Part shown: positions 23,336-35,160 of the stretch, piece after piece
Numbering within the stretch: the first letter of the stretch is position 1
How the letters are laid out: every line of letters begins with the position of its first letter
Assembly (NCBI RefSeq): GCF_902167145.1
Contig: NC_050099.1
Span: 242,432,588-242,496,587, forward strand
Direction of reading: 5' to 3'
Source: Zea mays
Taxonomy: Eukaryota > Streptophyta > Magnoliopsida > Poales > Poaceae
Length of the DNA: 64,000 bases
Made by a program: the position numbers and the translations under genes
The notes under the pieces: model-generated
Database searches by the model: none
The model's input: the letters and a program-made list of their open reading frames with translations, nothing else
What the model was told of the DNA's origin: nothing

Positions 23336-23655
23336 GAATATGCACCAACACTACACTAGAACTCTCTTGGTCAAACTACTCATCGACAACCCCTCTTTAT
23401 AGGCTAAAATAAAATAAAAGACCTAACTATATAATGAATGTCCGCAACTCCTTGACACTCAGAATACGAAGACCTTCACTTTTTGTTTCATCGCTTTAGC
23501 CGTCGCTTCAAGTTCTTATCTTCGGGATTGTTTTCACCGTTGTAGTACATCTACCTATAATGCGACCTAACTTACCATTTGTCTCTGCAAAACACACGTT
23601 TCATTAATCACTAAAACCAACCAGGGGCCTAGATGCTTTCAATCTCCCCCTTTTT
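23336..23655 (-). repeat. B 3' LTR, proximal part, plus polypurine tract
   Basis: The minus strand starts TGAAAGCATCTAGG at 23641 and runs to the A insertion. The minus-strand tract aaaaagggggagat is at 23642-23655, and a second (ccaaagggggagag) at 24016-24029. Confidence 0.88.
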
Positions 23656-24029
23656 GGTGATTGATGACAACCCTACAAGATTGTGAGAGTAGTTTGTTTT
23701 GAAATTTTTGTCAATAGAGAAGATAGTTAGTTATACTCAATAATTTTTGACAGAAAGAGTGTGTAACATAATAATAAGAATGAGCGCATACACAACGTAA
23801 GTTTCTTGTTCATAAAAAAGTGAAATGAAATCGATGAACAAGAACTAGAAGACTGGTGATAACATATTAGGTGAAAACACAATACACACACAGTCAACAT
23901 AAACATTAAGAGCATATAATAGAGTTTGTGAGCCAAAATCGTCATACAAAAGCGGAGCTAGTACAAAAGACTCTACTAACTCCCTAACTCCCCCTAGCTC
24001 TCACAACTCTCATATCTCTCCCCCTTTGG

Positions 24030-24751
24030 CATCAAACAACAAAACGAAACCCGAATCTACAGACCAGAAGAGGAAGGAGGAGGCGGGGGCGCATCCGGTC
24101 GCGGTCGTGGCAGAAGAGCAAACGCCAGCTGAGGGTCAGAGTCAGTCTCGGATCTAGGATCTGCCATAGAAGCTGGAGCTGGTACTGACTCGGACTGAGG
24201 CTGCACTGCAGGAGCTGTCGGAGCTGAAGAGGTCACAGACACCGCCACAGCAGCAGTGGTAATAGCAAGAGCTGGTGGTACTGGCGGTTGAGCATTGACG
24301 GAGCTGATAACCGACGATGAGAAGTTCAGAGTGACCGGACGGATCAGAGAGGAAGAAGGACTAGTGGGGGTCTTGCCTGAATTGCTGGTACAACAGTGGC
24401 CTGAAGAGCTGAAGGGGGTGCAGACTGAACAGGAGGGATCTAAACACCAGTATGCTGAAGAATGTGAGTCATGAAGGCCCAGTGCTTAGCCCTGTCCTGA
24501 ATAGTCTGAAACAGGGAAACCATCCTCTCGAACATCTGCTGCTGGATTGCTGCCTGACTAGCCTGCTCAGCTGCCTATCGAGCTTGCTCGGTTGCCTGTC
24601 GAGCTTGCTCGGATGCTATAAGAGCCTGTTGCTGCGTAAGAGAATGAAGGATCACAGCAAGAGCAGGGTCAACGGTAGGAGGGGCAGCACGGGAACTCCT
24701 GGCCTCATGATCATGTGAGTATGGAGGCACAGGAGGCGGAGGCGGGATCCC

Positions 24752-24788
<37 letters not shown>

Positions 24789-26193
24789 GGAACTGTTGTG
24801 CCCTGAGTCTCGAACTAATGGAATGTCGTATCCTCTGCCTGAATGTCTATCACTAAATCAGGTACTAGCATTGGGTCCTCAGGGGCTGGACGGTAGGAGC
24901 CAAAGTGGAGGCGAGAGGCCTCAAGAGTGCCTTGGAACTGCGGTGGCTGGATCAGTTGCGCGGAGATGTAGCAGAGATAATGAGCATACAACATCTGACG
25001 CCGGGCATGGAGACCATCCAATACCGTGTCCTCGATCTCACATATAAGGAAGTCAACTACATCAAACTCGGAATGAGAGATCAGGGCACCAAGTAGGCAG
25101 AGCTGGATATGAGTGGTGGCCTCCCTATAACCCATCCGGGGCAGTAGCGTCCGTCTCATGAGCTGATATAAGTACTTGGCTGCTGGAGTGCAATCTGCCG
25201 GAGAGCGTCGCGACCCATCTGTGAAAGGCGGTCGGAACAGGGCCGCGACATGGGCTGTAGCTGGAGCAACACCGTCGTGAGGGTGACGAGGATGATCAGA
25301 GGTACCGTAGCATAAGCTATGAAGGTGCGATGACTCGGTAAATCCAAACAGCTGGCGAATCTGGCTAGCATGAATAGTAACATCCTCTCGCTCAAAGCGG
25401 AACCTCATCCAAAAGTGACCGGGGTCGATCCATACTGAAGCATAGAACACTCGGACCCACTCCTCAACATATCTATCGCTGGTAGTCAGAAGAGTGAGAA
25501 GTCTGCACCGGATGCTAACAGGAAAATAAGGAGATCCAATAGCCGGTGCGCTCGCAGAGCTATCTGGGCTAACATCTGTGCTCGAAAGAATGACTCATGT
25601 ATCCTAGCGCTTAATAGATCTGCCGCTGTAGGGTCCCTCTAAGCAGGTAGCCAAGACTCCACGGGTACGTGTCTGAACCGACATACCCGGGCCGTTGTAG
25701 CACACTGAAGATCGATCAAACGAGGGCGGCCAGTGGTCGCACCTCGATCTCATCACGCTCCCGGAAGCGGGCACGTGGAATGGGTGGTTCAGAAAAGGGA
25801 GCGGGAGGAGGAGCAGTGGAAGCAGGAGTGGTGGAGGTGATAGGTGGTGGATGGCTCAGGAGTGACTGGAGCGGGCGAAGTGGGAGGTGGGGTGGGAGCA
25901 GTGGCGGGTGTAGAGGGAGCGAAGGAGCGAGGCCGAGAGGCGAGTCGACAAACTCTGTAAGCAATCTGATCGGATGAAATCTATAGCTGACCACCTCTCT
26001 CTACCTGCTCAGCTACTGCTGCTAGAGCTGCTCGGGCTGCTATATCCAAACGTCGCTCTTGCAGCCTTCGTGCTGCTCTAGGTAGACGGTCTTTCCCTTG
26101 ACCTACCTGAAGGGACGAGGAGGGTCCTCGTCGTCTCCTCCCCCTGGCACTGAAACATTCTTCGTGCGCACCATCCTGACCTGAAGACTGCAT
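24030..26193 (-). pseudogene. Env-like ORF of Sirevirus B, broken
   Basis: Starts at the ATG at 26193 (MQSSGQDGAHEEC) with the same Arg-rich N-terminus as A. The frame stops at 25981, a long conserved block is open at 24815-25450 (CEIEDTVLDGL, GTLEASRLHFGSYRPAPED), and a Pro/Ala-rich tail ends at a stop at 24058. A CAT/ATC trinucleotide run at 24757-24788 expands an Asp stretch compared with A. Alignment with A shows the same protein decayed independently. Function is unknown. Confidence 0.7.
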
Positions 26194-27650
26194 ATGGGAG
26201 GGAAAAACTAAGCACCAAAAGAGAGTAGAGGAAATGATTATGACTGAGGTGATAAATACCTAGAAATCTCACGAGGGAGAATCTAGGAAGGACAGGAGAC
26301 AGGCTTACGAGCAAGCGAGGTCACTGAAATGACAAAAGAGGTGAACACGTATTAGTCACATAGTCATAAGTATATGAAATGTGAATAAATACATACACAG
26401 AGAATTATGACACCGAAAACGAGTGATTTGGCGATAGAGAGGTCAAACGACGCGAAAACGGTGTTTGAACGAGGAATAGTGCCATAGGCGGTTTGAAATT
26501 GGAATTGAGGCATGAAATGACTTGGAATTGAGCCGATACTTCACGAATAGGTTTATGTGGGTAAATATGAGTGAAGTGTGCGCTTGGTTTGATTTTAGGC
26601 GAAGAAAGTGGAATGTTGGCACTCGACTCGGAATCGATCGCTAGGAATGGGGATTTGTGGAAATTTGGAGTCTGGGATATCGGATTGTCGTGAGATTTTG
26701 CGAATATGTTACTGGAGGTATCATGAAGATGCCTGAAAAAATTGGGATTGATTGGAGCAAATTTGGCTGGTTTGGGCATTTCACCGAGCACTTGGCGTGC
26801 GAGGTTCTAGGTTTAAAGTGAAATGCATATTTGACGTGAGAAACCCTCCCAAAGGGAGCTAGGAACCTACAGGGGTATTCAAGATAGCACTGGGAACACT
26901 TCCAAGCATTTGAATGGAATCAAAAGGTGGAAGGAAGGGGGGAGTGGCTAGACAGAGTGAAGAGACGGAGAGGGGAAAGGAAAGATAACTCACCAGAGGA
27001 TGAAGAGATGAAGAGGGAGGTGAGCACTGCGCAGATGAGGATCACCGGAGCACGTTCGGAGCACGGCCGGAGCACGCCGGTGGCGAGGTGGGAGGCACCG
27101 AGAGCCAGAGAGAGCAGAGAGCGCGCCAGAGAGAGTGGAGGAAATGTCCCTACCTTGGGCTCAGGCGGGGAAAGGTTTTTTAAAAACACATTATGGGCGC
27201 ACCAGACAGGCACTATAGACTGTCTGATGCACACCGGACAGCGCACAGCAGAAAGGGGATGTGCGCGCGCGTGGCCGGTGCACCAGACAGTGCACAGTGC
27301 AGTGTCCGGTGCACACCGGACTGTCCGGTGAGCCCAGACAGAGGGAATTTTGAATTTTTTCAAAATTTCTATCTAGTTTTTAACCAAACCAAATCCCAAC
27401 TTATAATCACACAAAATAACACATGTTGGGACAGGTATTGGCACCCTCATATATTTTCCCATAATTTTTAAAATATTTTGCCATAGGCTAGTTAATTTTT
27501 AGAGAAAATAGTCAAATGATGAGATTTGCATTTTGGCTTTGCACTAGGGGTTTTCATGAACAATTTGAGTTTTGAATACTCCCCGTAAGTGTAGTACCAC
27601 ATGCATATCTCAAGAACCAACAATGGCATAGTAAATAAGAATTTAAGTAC
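26194..27650 (-). other. B region between the env-like ORF and pol, with palindromes
   Basis: No supported gene. It is the counterpart of 17432-19355 in A without the MITE. Palindromic CCGGAC/GTCCGG units cluster at about 27184-27332, as in A. Short ORFs here are low-complexity. Confidence 0.55.
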
Positions 27651-29918
27651 TTAAAGCTTAAAGCTAAGACTTGTCAATTTTTTAACAGCGCGAAGATGAG
27701 CTTTCTTAGGATTTGATTGAAATCTAGCACACATACAGACACTAAACATGATATCGGGCCTAAATGCGGTAAGATACAATAAACTACCAATCATAGAACG
27801 ATAGAGAGTTTGATCAACCGGGTTACCTCCCTCATCTAGGTCGAGATGTCCATTTGTTGGCATAGGTGTCTTGATTGGTTTGCACTTCTCCATGTTGAAT
27901 CTTTTCAACAAGTCTTTGGTATACTTCTCTTGTGAAATGAAGTTACCATCTTTCATTTGCTTGAATTGAAAGCCAAGGAAGTACGTCAGCTCACCAATCA
28001 TAGACATCATGAACTCCTTCGACATCAACTCACCAAATTCCTTACAATGATAATCATTTGTCGAGCCAAAGATTATGTCATCAATATATACTTGACAAAT
28101 GAAAATATCACCGTTATGTTTTTTTTGTGAATAAGGTTGTGTCGATGGTCCCGATCTTGAAGCCCTTTTCGATGAGGAAGTCGCGAAGACGCTCATACCA
28201 AGCCCTTGGAGCTTGCTTTAGCCCATATAGCGCCTTGGACAACCTGTAAGCATGATTAGGATATCCAGGGTCTTCAAACCCAGGATGTTGCTCAACATAT
28301 ACAAGTTCATTTATAAAGTCATTTAAAAATGCACTTTTTACATCCATTTGATAAAGCTTTATATCATAGCATGATGCATATGCGAGTAGGATACAGATGG
28401 CTTCAAGTCGAGCAACCGGTGCAAAGGTCACTCCAAAATCTAAGCCTTCAACTTGAGAGAGGCCCTTTGCAACAAGTCTTGCCTTGTTCCGCACAATCAC
28501 GCCTTGATCATCTTGCTTGTTTCTGAACACCCACTTTGTTCCAATGATCCTTGCATCCTGTGGAGGCTTCTCCAGGGTCCAAACTTGGTTACGGGTGAAG
28601 TTGTTTAGTTCTTCGTACATGGCGTTCACCTAGTCCGAATCCTGTAGCGCCTCATCTATACATGTAGGCTCAACACACGAAACAAAAGAGTGATGTTCAA
28701 TAAATGAAGCATGTTTATGTGATCGAGTAATAACCCTTTGTGAAGCACTCCCAATGATTTGATCTTGTGGGTGTGCTTGAAGTAGTGATGAGTTTATCCT
28801 ATCAACCACTTCGGAAGAAGATCCTGGAGCATTAACTTCTTCGACTTGTACCCTTGCTTGTTCATGAGAGACAAATGTATCTTCATTTGTAGGCCTCTCA
28901 TCTTTTTCATCATCTTGTGGTACACTTGATGAAGAAGGCCTGTCAATATTTTGCACTTCTTCTTCATCTTCTTTTGGTTTGATAGCTCTAATTGACATGT
29001 TCTTCATGGCTTCTCTAAGTGGCTCATCACCTAGATCATCAAGATTTTCAAGTGGTCCTTGGGAGCCATTAGTCTCATCAAACTCCACATCATATGTTTC
29101 TTCTACCATGCCAGTGGCATGATTGAATACTCGATATGCTTTTGGACTTTGATGAATAACCCAGTAGAACACCAATATCACAACGTCTTTAAAACTTCCC
29201 TAGGTGATGGCGTTTCTTGTAGATGTAGCATTTGCATCCAAACACCTGAAATAAGGAGACGTCTGGCTTTTTCCCATTTAGCAGTTCATAGGGAGTCTTC
29301 TCAAGTAGCCGGTGAGGAAATAGCCTGTTTGATGCATAACATACAGTGTTGATAGCTTCGGCCCAAAACCTCTCCGGTGTGTTATACTCATCAATCATTG
29401 TCCTTGCAAGTGTGATCAAGGTCATGTTTTTGCTTTCAACAACTCCATTTTGTTGAGGTGTATATGTTGTTGATACTTCATGCTTTATCCCAATTATCAC
29501 AGTATTCATGTATGTTGGTGTTATCAAATTCTTTTCCATTATCACTTCTAATCTTCTTGACTTTGCAATCAAATTCATTTTAAGCTTTCTTGGTAAACTT
29601 CTTGAATATAGATGCAACTTCATATTTATCATGGAGAAAGAACACCCAAGTGTATCTTGAGAAATCATCAACTATAACCATACAGTAGAGGTTGCCACCA
29701 GCACTTGCATAAATTGTTGGTCCAAATAGATCCATGTGAAGTAGTTCCAGTGGCCTTGATGTTGACATGAAAGCTTTTGTAGGATGTGTGTTAGCAACTT
29801 GCTTTCCAGCTTGACATGCACTACAAGGCTTGTCCTTTTCAAATACAACATCCTTTAGTCCTCTAACCATGTCCTTTTTTAATACTTTCTTGAGTGTGCT
29901 CATTCCAACATGTGCAAG
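27651..29918 (-). pseudogene. pol of Sirevirus B, distal part (integrase core, RT; RNase H deleted)
   Basis: Reading leftward from the C insertion: the integrase zinc-end (CSACQAGKQ), then the core (HMDLFGP, VDDFSRYTW) at about 29580-29903; a frameshift there moves the rest of integrase to 29189-29671. A low-complexity linker is at 28630-29181, and the RT N-half ([20 protein letters not shown]) at 28114-28629. The catalytic Y-I-D-D lies near 28077-28088. A run of eight A on the minus strand (28119-28126) shifts the frame between the two RT pieces. After SNPKKAHLR near 27700 the sequence jumps to non-coding DNA that lies past RNase H in A, a deletion of roughly 675 bp. RNase H is absent. Confidence 0.88.
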
Positions 29919-32900
29919 TGAAGCGTCCCCAATCCTCTGGGACTCAAATGTGATACAATTACTAGTCCCAGGAGGCTAGTAAACACATTTATACATCAGA
30001 TGATACCAAATCTGCTTAAACGAGACAAACCTACAAAGGTGGCGAACAACTTTAAGAGTTGGTCCACAACTCGGGACATATCATCAGAGTGGGGCTGAAG
30101 CAGCCCGATATATGCAGCGAAGCAATTCAGCGGTCCAACAGCCACAGGCAAGGTTGGGAACAGTCGTAACTCTTACCCGATCTCCTTTTTCTGAAAAAAC
30201 AACAAATAAGCAAGGGTGAGTACAAACGTACTCAGCAGCCCACCTTCACCTGCGGAATGGGGAAATTAGATATAATGCATGGAATATGTAGAGCTCAGGA
30301 TATTTGCAGAAACAACAATATTTTATGCAGGGTTGTTTTGAAAAATATTTTGTATTTTGCAAAGTGCATCCTCTCCAAAAGGAACAAGAAGTTTTTCAAT
30401 ATTAGAACAAAATCCCCTGGACTAAACCATCCAGGTATCTCAGCAGTTTCCCACTGGTTTTCCTTTTCAAAAACAGCTACTGGACTTCCCGTCCACCATA
30501 GCTCACGGCTCAACCGCCAAACCTTTTCAGAAACCACTTTTCTCAAAAGCATCTCTTTTTTTGGAAAACAAAACATTAATTGCCATACCATACTAGACTC
30601 GTCCATTCCTGTGGACACAAACTATTCGGATAGGTTTTCAAACTCTGCGCAGAGGTGTACACTTTACCCACTAGTCCGGCTCTGCGATCTCATGATCAAT
30701 GAGATCTGAATCCGAATCTCTTTCTTTCCCCGCACGTCCTAACCTTAACGGTTATCCAAAAGGAGTCAGGTCATCACCATGTCCAAACTGGACAAAACTT
30801 TCCCCCTCCTTATCCTCCCGGTGCTCCCCAGCCTTCATAACCCTGGGGTTGGACCGTACGAGTTCAGATTGAGTGACTGCCCACACAGTCTCGAGTGGTT
30901 GTACTATTAAAGAGTACAGGTAGAGAAGATGACAAACCGGTCCTTATACGAGGGGACAATCCTTCTGCTCACGCCTAAACCAGCTGAGCCATCACCTTAG
31001 GCCCTCCCCTAAACCAGGGAGTCCCTGATTATCCCACTCACAAGGTGATAAGGGTGAAAACCCTTCATCACACACATTTTGAAAAGCATTTTCTTTTGAA
31101 AACTCACACCTGTTCTCAAATCATTTAGAACATATATATCAGGGATTGATTGCGGCAAGCGGCTGGGTGGCCATAATAACTTGTCTCAAAATCATATCAT
31201 GCATAAAATAACAGGCTGAGGGTTGTGGTTGAAAAATCATAGGTAATTTATGCATCAAAGGGATCCAGTGAGCTTGCCGTGCTTATTCGGCGAAGGGGGA
31301 AGGGGAGCTCGCGGAACTGGCTTCTGGCTCCACCGCCTAGCGTAGACTTGCAGATCTGGCCTCCACGAGACGGCACGAACGCTCCGATAACTATGCAACA
31401 TGAACAAGCAAACATACAAACCAGCAAGTATACCAACAAATATTTAGTATAGTGGTCAGAAAAGCGATATATGGATGGGTAGAGTCTTGAGTAGAATCTA
31501 TGTCATGTGGTGTTGTGATATTACTGGTGGTGGAGCGGAGGTGCTTACCAGGAGGGTGGACTGGAGGCGAAGCGACACTATGCGTGTAGCCGGCAGAGCG
31601 GAGTAACTGAGTGGGTGGGGTGTTTGCCTTGGTTGAGGGTGTTGAGTGTGTGTGGAGAGGGAGAGGGTAGTTGGGTGTATTTATAACTGGGTGTATGTGG
31701 TGTAGCACAGTGAAGTTCACTGTTGGTGAGAATAGTGATGAATGAATCGTCTGACTTAGTATGAACAAGAGAGTTATAGGCAGAATATGGGACAAGAGTA
31801 TTTTGGGAGTCTTCTGGAATATGAACCATGCTTAAGAGATGACATGGTTGGATAGGGAATAGTTTGATAAGAATTTAGAAACAAGAATTATTGGAATCTG
31901 AGTTTGGAAGCCTGGTTTGAAGGAATCTCAATGTCAAGCGTGCTCAACTTGGGGAAACCTGGGATGGGTGACCAGATGGGAAGTTCCCACTGGAAGGAAA
32001 ACCACAGTCACCGGAGTTCGTATGATTGGAACATGGGTCTGGCTGGTCTTAGGTGGACTGGACAGCATGATGGATGAGTAGTTGAAATTTGGGATGACTA
32101 GATGACCGATGAATAGTAACGATGATTAGCAACGATGAATAGTGGCGATGGAAAAGAAATTATAGATATCATCGATGAATAGTAACGATGATGAATAATA
32201 ATGATAAATAGTAACGATGATGAATAGTGTATGTGAATAGTAACGATGAATAGTAATGGTGAATAGTGATAGTGAATAGTCGTATGAATGAACGATGAAT
32301 AGGAACTATGAACGAACGGACGAACGATCGAATGATCGGATGAACGAACGATCGGAATTTCGGCAGCATAACGGCAGGAAAAGATTATTTGGACGAACGA
32401 ACGAACGAACGATCGAATGATCGTACGAACGAACGATCGGAATTTCGGCAGCATAACGGCAGGACAAAGATTATCTGGAAGAACGATGAATAGGGACTAT
32501 GAACGAACGATGAACGATGAATAGGGACTATGAACGAACGATGAACGATCGAATGATCGAACGAACGATCGGAATTTCGGCAGCATAACGGTAGGAAAAA
32601 GATTATTTGGACGAACGAACGAACGAACGAACCATGAACGATCGGACGAACGATCGAACGATCGGACGAACGAACGAACAAACTAAGAACAGGGGACGAA
32701 CGATCGAAGAACGATCGAACGATCCTTGTGCTAGTGTGTGCTTGTGTGGAACATGGAGTGGGTGTGTGTGGGGGGGGGAGAGAGAGTTGCCATGAAATGG
32801 CTTGGGGTGGGATGAGAGGAGGCCCTTGCCCCTCTATTTATAGCCATGGTGGGGGATTAGGGGGAGGGATGAGAGGATTAGTGGAAGGTTAGCATGTATT

Positions 32901-33331
32901 TGTCTTGTATAAGTGAGATTAGCTTGTAGAGCTCACCGTATAACACTGGAGGCATACATATACGTATGAGCATGAGAAAAGTTATGAAGAAAATATTTGT
33001 AGGGACTTGAAAAATGATTATGAAGGTATTTCTTAGGAAGAAAATACTTGGAGATATATCGGTGGAATATTTGGACGGTATTTCTGGAAAGAACTTGAAG
33101 GGGATCACTCGGGAAATATCTGGGCGGTATTTCTGGAAAGAATTTGAGGGGGATCACTGGAGAAACATTTGTAGGATATTTTGAGGAGGATTTTAGAGAG
33201 AATATAGACCACTATACTTTATTTGTTGATATCAACTCGCAAACAAACATTTTGAAATGAAATTTGAAATTCATTTTGAATTTAGAGCAAGTTTGAGAAA
33301 ATTTCAGGATTTGAATTTTTGGGATGCTACA
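29919..33331 (-). repeat. C 3' LTR (3413 bp), uninterrupted
   Basis: A minus-strand TATA box CTATAAATAG is at 32834-32843. The sequence ATAAC at 31176-31180 is the unoccupied counterpart of the Z2 insertion site. The ORFs in it are low-complexity and not supported. The purine tract expected before it (minus aagtggggtagatt) is at 33332-33345. Confidence 0.9.
32096..32720. repeat. Tandem simple and complex repeats inside the C LTR
   Basis: Two layers: gatgaatagtaac-type units at about 32100-32300, then (GAAC)n/GATCG-type runs interspersed with three copies of a roughly 36-bp unit, cggaatttcggcagcataac + ggcagg. The counterpart at about 46130-46800 in the 5' LTR has a different arrangement of units. 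GAACGATCGTTC-type symmetry makes it highly self-complementary. Confidence 0.85.
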
Positions 33332-35160
33332 AATCTACCCCACTTAAAAGGAATCTCGTCCTCGAGATTCGGTTTAGAAGGGTTATGGGTATAGCTTTAC
33401 TTCAGCTACATATCTTCACTTTGCAGACTCTTCGAGGAGATGGAACTTCAACAAAATCTGGCCTTTGAGGGGCATCCGGTTGCTGATTGCAAACGCTGGT
33501 TCTGGCTACTCAAGAATCATCTTCAGGCTTCTAGCTTTTGCTTGGCAGCTTGCTTATTGAAGGAGCATAGATGCCAACACACAAACCTTTCTCTTGCGAA
33601 CTCCCACATGGATTCCTTCCTTGATTGGTCTTCTGGTGCTTCATCAACAAAACTTGGGTGACCACTTCTCATCCAGAAACTTATATGCTTTGATGATCTG
33701 GTCCTCCACAAGCTTGCTACAAGTCTTCTCCTTTTTCTCCACAGCAGGAACCTTGCTGGAACACTACCCCACTTAAAAAGAATGAGGGTAGATCTCTTGA
33801 ATCTTGGGGATTTGAACTCCTTGAAGTACCTCATAACAAGGGTGTTACGGGGCCTTCTTCTGCTGTTGCTGCTTGACCAGGCTGCGGAGAGATGACTGAC
33901 ACAGGGTTGATTCTGGGACAACCTTCTTCTCATCTTCTCTTCACTATCTTCTTTTCTCTTCTCACTTTTCACTTTTCACTGCCTCTTTCTTTCTCTTTGC
34001 TCTTCCCACTCGAGGATTCTATCAAAGAGTATTACTATCATACACTGGAGGAAACCAAAGACTATGAACCATGTGCAACAGTCTTCAACCCAAGAATCAC
34101 CAAGCATTGTGATCTTAGGGGTGAGGGAGTGGAAAATGGAGTTGCTTGCGATTTGGCAGAGGGGATTTATCTGGAGTGTGCTTTGAGCGAGTTGGGAGTT
34201 GAGGGAGCTGGTGGGGGGGGGGTTTATAGGCGAGTGGGGGTGCTCGGGGGGGGGGGGGGGGTGGAGTGGTGGTGATGGAGCAGGTGTCACACGGTAGTAG
34301 ACGCGACAAGGGGAGGGGGGACTTGGTGTTGCCGGCGACAATGGCGGCGGTGGGTGCGCTGCAAAGGGGGGCGTGGGGCGGTGGCCGTGCGCATGGAGGC
34401 GGGCACGCGTGCGAGGGGCACGGGTGAGTGGTGGGGTCAATGACCCTGATGTTTGTGGTCTCTGGTTCCAAGAATCTTTGCCTCTCTGTATGGTAATAAC
34501 TCCTTCTGTCCTCTTTTCCTGTTTACTTTGACTCAGGGGCAGTGCTTTGATTCTCACGGTCGGTCCTTTTGACTGAGCGGCTGGACTGGTTTCTTCTGTA
34601 GCTTGTTCCAGGCTTCAAGGGTAAGCTTCCCGGTATCTTCTTGGGTAAGGCACTTTTCTCTTGAGATGGGTTAAGATGAGAATGGAAGCATAAGGTGAGG
34701 ATTAGATCTAATTTGTGATCTATGTTTTTAGAGAAAACCTTTCTTAAAAAAAGAAAACACACAAGCTCAGCAATGCTAAGCACAAACAAATCGAATGTTT
34801 TGAATAAGGGAAGGATAGAGTTTTTCCAAAGCACAGACTACTCAGATTCGGGGGCTAAGCATAACTACTATTGCATGGCTCCTGAATTGAGAACTATGCT
34901 AAATGCGACCTATGAGCACTAACGTTAAAGCATCACATATGCACTCAAAAGGGGAGAAAACATCAAGCGAAATTCATTTTGAAATGCCCTAGGGGGCCAC
35001 ACAATTAGAGTTTTGCAAAACACGAGTCTACACGATTACCTCTCATACATGCAGGGCTCTAGCCAAAGCGAAGAAAACTTCACTACCCAATGCATGCAGA
35101 GGACTGAGCATACTAACTCAGATCTGGCAGCTTCTCTTCTGGCAAGGCTGACGCACAACT
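33332..35160 (-). other. C internal region, no supported gene
   Basis: A 1.8 kb stretch between the 3' LTR and the 362-aa ORF. It contains a poly-G run at 34248-34260 and C/G-rich low-complexity sequence around 34110-34470. I find no gag or pol motif in it on either strand. Confidence 0.6.

Noticed and set aside
29914..29918. C as a rearrangement rather than an insertion, because its flanks do not match perfectly
   Set aside because: gcaag and acaag differ by one transition, the ends are TG/CA, and the A copy of the same gene gives a continuous reading across the site.
31391..31795. 134-codon ORF in the C LTR (also 45417-45821)
   Set aside because: Low-complexity His/Thr/Pro sequence within an LTR. 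It looks preserved only because the two LTRs were identical at insertion.
32098..32681. ORFs rich in RSFVRSFV in the C LTR, and a possible CRISPR-like array
   Set aside because: They derive from the GAAC-type simple repeat. Spacing is irregular, there are no unique spacers, and a plant nuclear context excludes CRISPR.
34115..34557. Pro/His-rich ORFs in element C (33976-34557 and 34115-34471)
   Set aside because: They come from C-rich low-complexity DNA and poly-G runs, with no domain and no counterpart.
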